NCBI GenBank assembly: GCA_023415475.1
Contig: JAEZKL010000107.1
Span: 1-9,996, forward strand
From: Bacillota bacterium
Lineage (GTDB): Bacteria; Bacillota; Clostridia; Lachnospirales; Lachnospiraceae
Reading direction: 5' to 3'
DNA: 9,996 nucleotides
This document shows, piece after piece, positions 6,455 through 9,996 of this stretch. Position 1 is the stretch's first letter, and each line of letters starts with the position of its first letter. The position numbers and the translations under genes were made by a program. The notes below the pieces were generated by a model. It did no database searches. It saw nothing but the letters and a program-made list of their open reading frames with translations, and was not told the origin of the DNA.

Positions 6455-6487
6455 TAAAAATAGCATTTGAAAGGGATGGGGAGCAAT

Positions 6488-7651
6488 ATGATATTGAAAA
6501 AAGCGGTAGGTTTATTTCTATGTATAATGATGATAATAACCCTTGTAGCATGTGGAAACACTCAGAAAAGTAGTAACATGCAGGAAAGTAGTAATTTGCA
6601 GGAAAGTAGTAATTCGCAGGAAAGTGATAATTCGCAGGATAGTGATACTAAGCAGGAGAGTGAAAATGATGCAGAAGCGGTAAGCGAGGGTTCTAAAGAA
6701 AATAAAGCAGAACCGACTGCTACACCTGTACCGAAAGTGGCATCACCGACTCCAAAGGAGGTAAAAATGGGAGAAAAAGCAGAAACACCAAAGGTATATA
6801 TGACAACTGATATCAGTTCGGAGGGTCTTATGGCTGCCTATAAGGCATTAGGCTGGACACCGGAAGGTAAGGTAGGAGTGAAGCTTAGTACAGGTGAGCC
6901 ACCGTCCAGTAACTATCTGAGGCCGGAACTGATCAAAGATCTTATTCAGTCGGTCGAGGGTACAATTGTTGAATGTAATACGGTTTATGGCGGTTCCAGA
7001 ATTAATACTGCGATGCACCTGCAGGTTGCCGAGGATCACGGTTTTACCGCTATCGCAGAGGTGGATATTCTGGATGCGGAGGGCTCCATGAGTCTTGTCG
7101 TAGAAGGAGGAACCCATCTGCAAGAAGATTTTGTTGGATCACATTTTGCCAATTATGATTCTTATCTTGTTCTTTCACACTTTAAAGGACATGAAATGGG
7201 AGGCTTTGGCGGTGCAATTAAGAATATATCCATAGGATTTGGTTCATCAGAAGGGAAAGCATGGATTCATACCGCCGGAAAAAGCAAGAGGATATCCTGG
7301 GGCACAAATCAGGATGATTTTCTGGAATCGATGGCAGAAGCAGGCAAGGCAGTATCCTACAGTATGAATGATGGTAAGAATATCGTCTATATCAATGTTA
7401 TGAATCGACTTAGTATCGATTGTGACTGTAACGGTTACCCGGCTGAACCGGATATGCACGACATTGGTATCCTGGCATCCACTGATCCCGTTGCTCTTGA
7501 TCAAGCTTGTATTGATCTGGTTTATTCTGCCGAAGACGGCGAGGCGCTGATTAGACGAATTGAATCCAAGAACGGGTTGCATACACTGGAGCATGCAGAG
7601 GTTATCGGTCTTGGTAGTCGCACCTATGAATTGGTGAATATCGATGATTGA
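6488..7651 (+). CDS. DUF362-domain lipoprotein lacking the ferredoxin insert
   Basis: From ATG 6488 the protein is 387 aa. It begins with a type II signal peptide ending L-V-A-C (Cys 22 would be lipidated and anchor it outside the membrane), then a tether of about 75 residues with hexapeptide repeats and a Pro/Thr-rich part, then a DUF362 domain. Family hallmarks are L-S-H-F-K-G-H-E-M-G-G-F-G-G-A-I-K-N, the I-H-T-A-G-K stretch, C-D-C-N-G, and D-I-G-I-L-A-S-T-D-P-V-A-L-D-Q-A-C. Many DUF362 proteins carry two 4Fe-4S ferredoxin motifs after H-T-A-G-K; here that insert is absent. The biochemical role of the family is not settled. A TTG at 6467 gives a longer frame, but GGGGAG (6478-6483) before ATG 6488 and the clean signal peptide favour the shorter form. 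Its end overlaps the permease gene by 8 bp. An internal start candidate lies at 6767. Confidence 0.85.
   Translation: MILKKAVGLFLCIMMIITLVACGNTQKSSNMQESSNLQESSNSQESDNSQDSDTKQESENDAEAVSEGSKENKAEPTATPVPKVASPTPKEVKMGEKAETPKVYMTTDISSEGLMAAYKALGWTPEGKVGVKLSTGEPPSSNYLRPELIKDLIQSVEGTIVECNTVYGGSRINTAMHLQVAEDHGFTAIAEVDILDAEGSMSLVVEGGTHLQEDFVGSHFANYDSYLVLSHFKGHEMGGFGGAIKNISIGFGSSEGKAWIHTAGKSKRISWGTNQDDFLESMAEAGKAVSYSMNDGKNIVYINVMNRLSIDCDCNGYPAEPDMHDIGILASTDPVALDQACIDLVYSAEDGEALIRRIESKNGLHTLEHAEVIGLGSRTYELVNIDD
6566..6673 (+). repeat. 18-bp tandem repeat encoding a hexapeptide tether
   Basis: Six consecutive in-frame 18-base units (6566, 6584, 6602, 6620, 6638, 6656), the last two diverged. The consensus is GAAAGTAGTAATTCGCAG, encoding E-S-S-N-x-Q. 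The first three units are nearly identical and later ones drift to E-S-D-N-S-Q and D-S-D-T-K-Q. The array directly follows the lipobox and probably works as a flexible spacer through the cell wall. Its copy number could vary by slippage. Confidence 0.8.
6754..6769 (+). promoter_or_regulatory. Internal ribosome binding site with in-frame ATG
   Basis: Inside the lipoprotein gene, AAAGGAGGT (6754-6762) precedes an in-frame ATG (6767-6769) by 4 nt, one of the two strongest Shine-Dalgarno sequences in the window. Translation from here would give a 294-aa protein without signal peptide or tether, beginning M-G-E-K-A-E-T-P-K-V-Y, which is how free cytoplasmic DUF362 proteins typically begin. It is either an active second start or a relic of a cytoplasmic gene to which a lipoprotein leader was joined. 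Chance from the codons for P-K-E-V-K is possible. Confidence 0.5.
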
Positions 7652-8543
7652 TCTGTTACATAGAGAATTTGTCTATCTCTCGTACTATTTTAGTGTTCAG
7701 TTGGAGCAGATTTTACCATACTGGCTATTGGGTATGGTCATCGGGTCCATGGTTTCCGTATTTGGAAAGGAGCGGATTCATCGGCTGTTTATTCATTTGC
7801 AGGATAAGAGGATGGGGCTATTTGGCATTATTCCGGCTTGTCTGATTGGTATAGCATCACCGCTTTGCATGTACGGAACGATACCGATTGCCGCCTCCTT
7901 TTCAGAGAAAGGGATGAGAGACGATTGGCTTGCTGCTTTTATGATGTCATCCATTTTACTCAATCCACAGCTGATTATATATAGCGTGGCTTTAGGTACG
8001 ACAGCCCTGATTGTGCGTCTGGTAGTCTGTTTTCTCTGCGGAATCATGGCAGGGGTACTGGTACATATTTTCTATAAGAACACCGGATTTTTTAACTTTT
8101 CCTCCTTTTCGGAAACGAGAAGCCGTGATACAGATCCGAATATACTAATGCGTTTACTTAAGAATTTCGGAAGAAATGTAAAGGCGACCGGATTATACTT
8201 TCTGCTAGGAATCGCATTATCCGCCTTATTTCAGAGATATGTACCCACGGAAGCTTTCGTCAAGCTCTTCGGCAGTAACGAGGGCTTTGGTGTGTTAATG
8301 GCAGCTACCATTGGCGTACCGTTATATGTGTGCGGAGGCGGAACGATCCCCCTTTTGCAGCAGTGGCTTTTTGAAGGTATGAGCATGGGTTCCGCAGCCG
8401 CCTTTATGATTACCGGACCGGCCACCAAGATTACCAATCTGGGTGCCGTGAAGATTGTACTGGGAGCCCGCCGATTCGGAATGTATTTAGTGTATGTGAT
8501 GATATTTGCGCTGGTATCCGGGTTGATCATAAATTTAGTATAA
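7644..8543 (+). CDS. DUF318/ArsP-like permease
   Basis: A 299-aa polytopic membrane protein with about eight hydrophobic segments, belonging to the predicted permease family that includes ArsP organoarsenical efflux proteins. The family's two pseudo-symmetric halves are visible: S-P-L-C-M-Y-G-T-I-P (Cys 75) followed by L-L-N-P-Q, and V-P-L-Y-V-C-G-G-G-T-I-P (Cys 230) followed by A-F-M-I-T-G-P-A-T-K-I-T-N-L. The paired membrane cysteines are the residues expected to contact a soft metal or metalloid. In this family the substrate is known for only a few members, so export of an arsenical is not assured. It starts inside the end of the DUF362 gene (8-bp overlap, ATG 7644 with TGA 7649-7651), with only a weak GGTGA nearby, so translational coupling is likely. 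This makes a lipoprotein-permease pair. Confidence 0.85.
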   Translation: MIDLLHREFVYLSYYFSVQLEQILPYWLLGMVIGSMVSVFGKERIHRLFIHLQDKRMGLFGIIPACLIGIASPLCMYGTIPIAASFSEKGMRDDWLAAFMMSSILLNPQLIIYSVALGTTALIVRLVVCFLCGIMAGVLVHIFYKNTGFFNFSSFSETRSRDTDPNILMRLLKNFGRNVKATGLYFLLGIALSALFQRYVPTEAFVKLFGSNEGFGVLMAATIGVPLYVCGGGTIPLLQQWLFEGMSMGSAAAFMITGPATKITNLGAVKIVLGARRFGMYLVYVMIFALVSGLIINLV

Positions 8544-8594
8544 TATCGATAGTTTAGGAAGGATACTGCTTAATATACAAAGGAGGATGTATTT

Positions 8595-8981
8595 ATGTTC
8601 AGATCAATACTTCAGATTTATGTCAAAGGAAGTGATGAAGCTTTCGAGCTTTATAAAAGAGCATTTGATGCGCAGATTGGTTATCAGGATTTCGATGAGA
8701 ATGGCAAAGTCATTCATAGAGAGCTTAATGTTTGTGGACAGGCTATCGCAGTTGGGGAAGCTAGTGACGATACGCGAGCAGGCGGGGAAAAAAGAATTAC
8801 AGGTAACACAATGCAATTCTGCATTCAGTTTGGAGAGGGGCAAGAGGAGAAGGTAAAGAAAGCATACGATGCACTACTTGACGGTAGTACGATTATAACA
8901 CCCTTTAATGAACTGTTTTTTAGTCCTTGCGGTGTGGAACTGATTGATAAATATGGTGTTTGGTGGTGTTTGTTCGTATAA
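8595..8981 (+). CDS. PhnB-like VOC-fold protein
   Basis: A 128-aa single-domain vicinal oxygen chelate protein of the PhnB/YjdN type (glyoxalase/bleomycin resistance superfamily). The N-terminal strand and helix F-R-S-I-L-Q-I-Y-V-K-G-S-D-E-A-F-E-L-Y and the end S-P-C-G-V-E-L-I-D-K-Y-G-V-W-W fit the family pattern of a beta-alpha-beta-beta-beta module closing with D-x-F/Y-G-V-x-W. The usual metal-binding His near the N-terminus is not present, so the protein may not be a metalloenzyme and its ligand is unknown. GGAGG (8582-8586) lies 8 nt before ATG 8595. An overlapping ATG at 8587 in another frame is inside the binding site and is not credible. The gene starts 51 bp after the permease with no terminator between them, so read-through is possible. 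Confidence 0.75.
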   Translation: MFRSILQIYVKGSDEAFELYKRAFDAQIGYQDFDENGKVIHRELNVCGQAIAVGEASDDTRAGGEKRITGNTMQFCIQFGEGQEEKVKKAYDALLDGSTIITPFNELFFSPCGVELIDKYGVWWCLFV

Positions 8982-8996
8982 GACGAATTAGTTTAG

Positions 8997-9047
8997 TATG
9001 ATAGGATTGAACTGTTAACTCAATGGAGAGAAGTAAGAGCAGGCTAG
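8997..9047 (+). other. Short open tail in the spacer, possible gene remnant
   Basis: The spacer between the VOC and MBL genes contains a short frame reading Y-D-R-I-E-L-L-T-Q-W-R-E-V-R-A-G before TAG 9045-9047. It resembles the end of the - strand gene at the right edge (R-Y-N-L-L-V-D-W-Q-E-V-R-G-S-L then stop), sharing R-x2-L-L-x2-W-x-E-V-R. With about ten informative positions this could be coincidence. It has no start of its own. Confidence 0.2.
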
Positions 9048-9092
9048 CTATTTTATATGTCAGTTACAAACATCATACGTTAAGGAGAAAGC

Positions 9093-9785
9093 ATGAATAA
9101 GCTTAATATATTAGATATTGATATGTCCTATGGAGAGACCCGAGATGAGATTCATCCGGTAGTCTTATGCGATGAAACAAATTGTGTCCTAGTGGATTGT
9201 GGATTCGTTGGCTCTCTTTCTAAAATAGAGGAAGAGCTTGGCCGTCATGATATATTACCTGAAGCTATCACACACATTATTCTGACGCATCAGGATCATG
9301 ATCATGTAGGAGCAGCAGCTGCGTTTAAGAGAAAATACCCCAATGTAAAAATTCTGGCATCCGCCGAAGAAGCGGATTACATATCCGGTATACGCAAATC
9401 ACTTCGCCTTGAGCAGGCTGAGCAGCTACAAGACGAACTACCGGAAGAGATGCAGGAATTCGGTAAGGTATTCTGCAATCTGTTACGTTCCGTGGAACCC
9501 GTTCCAATTGATCAATTACTTTCTGATAATGAGCGATTGCCTTTTTGCGGAGGGTGTCAGGTGATTTCAACGCCTGGTCATACACCGGGGCACATTTCGT
9601 TGTATCTTTCAGAATTTGATACCATTATTGCAGGAGATGCAATTGCATTAGAGGGCGGTAAGCCGGTGATCGCCAATCCTCAGTTTACCCTGGATATGGA
9701 CAAGGCGAACGCATCCATGCAGCGATTATTAGTACATCCCGGGAGTAAAATTATCTGCTATCATGGTGGAGTTCTAAAAGATTAA
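9093..9785 (+). CDS. Metallo-beta-lactamase-fold hydrolase
   Basis: A 230-aa metallo-beta-lactamase-fold hydrolase. Metal-site motifs appear in order: T-H66-Q-D68-H-D70-H71, P-G-H163-T-P-G-H-I, G-D182-A and C-Y-H224-G-G. The first motif has Asp where the canonical H-x-H-x-D-H has its second His, giving H-x-D-x-D-H, a variant recurrent in Firmicute members. Residues about 95-145 form an extra helical insert of the kind that shapes the active site. The family hydrolyses thioesters, lactones or phosphodiesters; there is no sign that it is a true beta-lactamase and it has no signal peptide, so it is cytosolic. AAGGAG (9082-9087) is 5 nt before ATG 9093. A hairpin terminator follows 14 bp after the stop. 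Confidence 0.85.
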   Translation: MNKLNILDIDMSYGETRDEIHPVVLCDETNCVLVDCGFVGSLSKIEEELGRHDILPEAITHIILTHQDHDHVGAAAAFKRKYPNVKILASAEEADYISGIRKSLRLEQAEQLQDELPEEMQEFGKVFCNLLRSVEPVPIDQLLSDNERLPFCGGCQVISTPGHTPGHISLYLSEFDTIIAGDAIALEGGKPVIANPQFTLDMDKANASMQRLLVHPGSKIICYHGGVLKD

Positions 9786-9799
9786 TCGTATCAAAAAAG

Positions 9800-9838
9800 A
9801 AGAACTTCTGCCCCTAATATAGAGGTGGAAGTTCTTTT
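9800..9838. terminator. Rho-independent terminator, probably bidirectional
   Basis: Arms 9800-9812 and 9824-9836 pair over 13 bp on the + strand (two G-U pairs) around an 11-nt loop and are followed by TTTTA. Read on the - strand the same hairpin has two mismatches but is followed by CTTTTTTGA, a better U-tract. Its position between the MBL gene and the convergent - strand gene fits termination from both sides. Confidence 0.75.
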
Positions 9839-9859
9839 AGATTCACAATTCAATAACAG

Positions 9860-9886
9860 TTTAATCAGAGTAATTCTGAGATTAAA
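9860..9886. repeat. Inverted repeat in the convergent spacer
   Basis: TTTAATC (9860-9866) and GATTAAA (9880-9886) are perfect complements, and AGA/TCT inside them extends the stem with a 2-base bulge. There is no T-run, so it is a weak terminator at best. It may be a second stop signal for the - strand gene or a protein-binding dyad. Confidence 0.35.
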
Positions 9887-9918
9887 TGAATGATCATATA
9901 CAAGTTAGTATGTTTTCG

Positions 9919-9996
9919 TTACAAGCTTCCTCTTACTTCCTGCCAGTCAACCAGAAGATTATAACGTTGTGTTTTAAAACGAAGTACACAATAATT
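9919..9996 (-). CDS. C-terminal end of a - strand gene (partial)
   Basis: On the - strand, a frame open from the window edge reads 25 residues, ending R-F-K-T-Q-R-Y-N-L-L-V-D-W-Q-E-V-R-G-S-L, with TAA at 9921-9919. The mix of charged and aromatic residues looks like a real soluble C-terminus. A second - strand frame is also open for 20 residues (hydrophobic, ending W-L-T-G-R-K), so the frame is not certain. The hairpin at 9800-9838 would be its terminator. The family cannot be told from this much sequence. Confidence 0.4.
   Translation of the reverse strand, partial: NYCVLRFKTQRYNLLVDWQEVRGSL

Noticed and set aside
6467..6487. TTG 6467 as the start of the DUF362 lipoprotein
   Set aside because: It would put seven residues before the charged start of the signal peptide and has no ribosome binding site. 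GGGGAG lies just before ATG 6488.
7247..7594. Long open frame on the - strand inside the DUF362 gene
   Set aside because: It is antiphase to a gene with clear family motifs, has no ribosome binding site and its translation looks like no protein family. The same applies to the other - strand open frames inside 7793-8530, 6848-7123 and 9325-9585.
8587..8856. Alternative + strand frame of 89 codons overlapping the VOC gene
   Set aside because: Its ATG lies within and directly after the GGAGG that serves ATG 8595. The VOC frame carries family motifs to its end, while this frame does not.
9093..9785. Calling the MBL-fold protein a beta-lactamase resistance enzyme
   Set aside because: No signal peptide, the H-x-D-x-D-H variant and the helical insert fit general MBL hydrolases rather than class B beta-lactamases.

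Overview
The window looks like A+T-rich chromosomal DNA from a Gram-positive anaerobe of the Clostridia, most likely Lachnospiraceae-like. The grounds are strong AGGAGG-type ribosome binding sites, several TTG-adjacent or TTG starts, a lipobox lipoprotein with a Ser/Asn/Gln-rich tether, and the general character of the proteins. That placement is inference; there is no rRNA, tRNA or other phylogenetic marker. All complete genes lie on the + strand. A partial gene enters from the right edge on the - strand.

Left part (1-4165): a run of mostly single, unrelated genes. These are an ICMT-like integral membrane methyltransferase (60-578), a TIM-barrel sugar phosphate isomerase/epimerase (802-1581), a ComEB-type dCMP deaminase (1668-2150) and two GNAT acetyltransferases (2364-3131 and 3236-4165). 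The spacers hold recognisable coding debris: a start-less 53-codon open fragment (588-749), a frameshifted small membrane peptide (2224-2341), and a short piece resembling the middle of the sugar isomerase gene (3135-3212). The region therefore looks like an accretion and decay zone rather than one long operon.

Middle (3236-6118): the second GNAT gene, a two-domain protein of unknown function with a C-terminal Cys cluster (TTG start at 4192), and a complete APH(3')-family aminoglycoside phosphotransferase (5315-6118) are closely spaced or overlapping and probably co-transcribed. The gap 6119-6487 holds another frameshifted membrane mini-gene, two promoter candidates and two tandem palindromes placed like operators.

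Right part (6488-9785): a DUF362 lipoprotein overlaps by 8 bp a DUF318/ArsP-like permease. They form a plausible regulated two-gene export or metal/metalloid-handling unit. The DUF362 protein lacks the ferredoxin insert common in its family. It also carries a near-perfect internal ribosome binding site and in-frame ATG at the point where a cytoplasmic DUF362 protein would begin. A VOC-fold protein and a metallo-beta-lactamase-fold hydrolase follow, and a hairpin terminator at 9800-9838 closes the block in a convergent arrangement with the - strand gene.

The best candidate for an undescribed system is the DUF362 lipoprotein plus permease with its tandem operator-like palindromes. The region is also rich in folds that recur in small-molecule resistance (APH, GNAT, VOC, MBL, ArsP-like permease), but no substrate can be read from sequence for any gene except, broadly, the APH and the dCMP deaminase.
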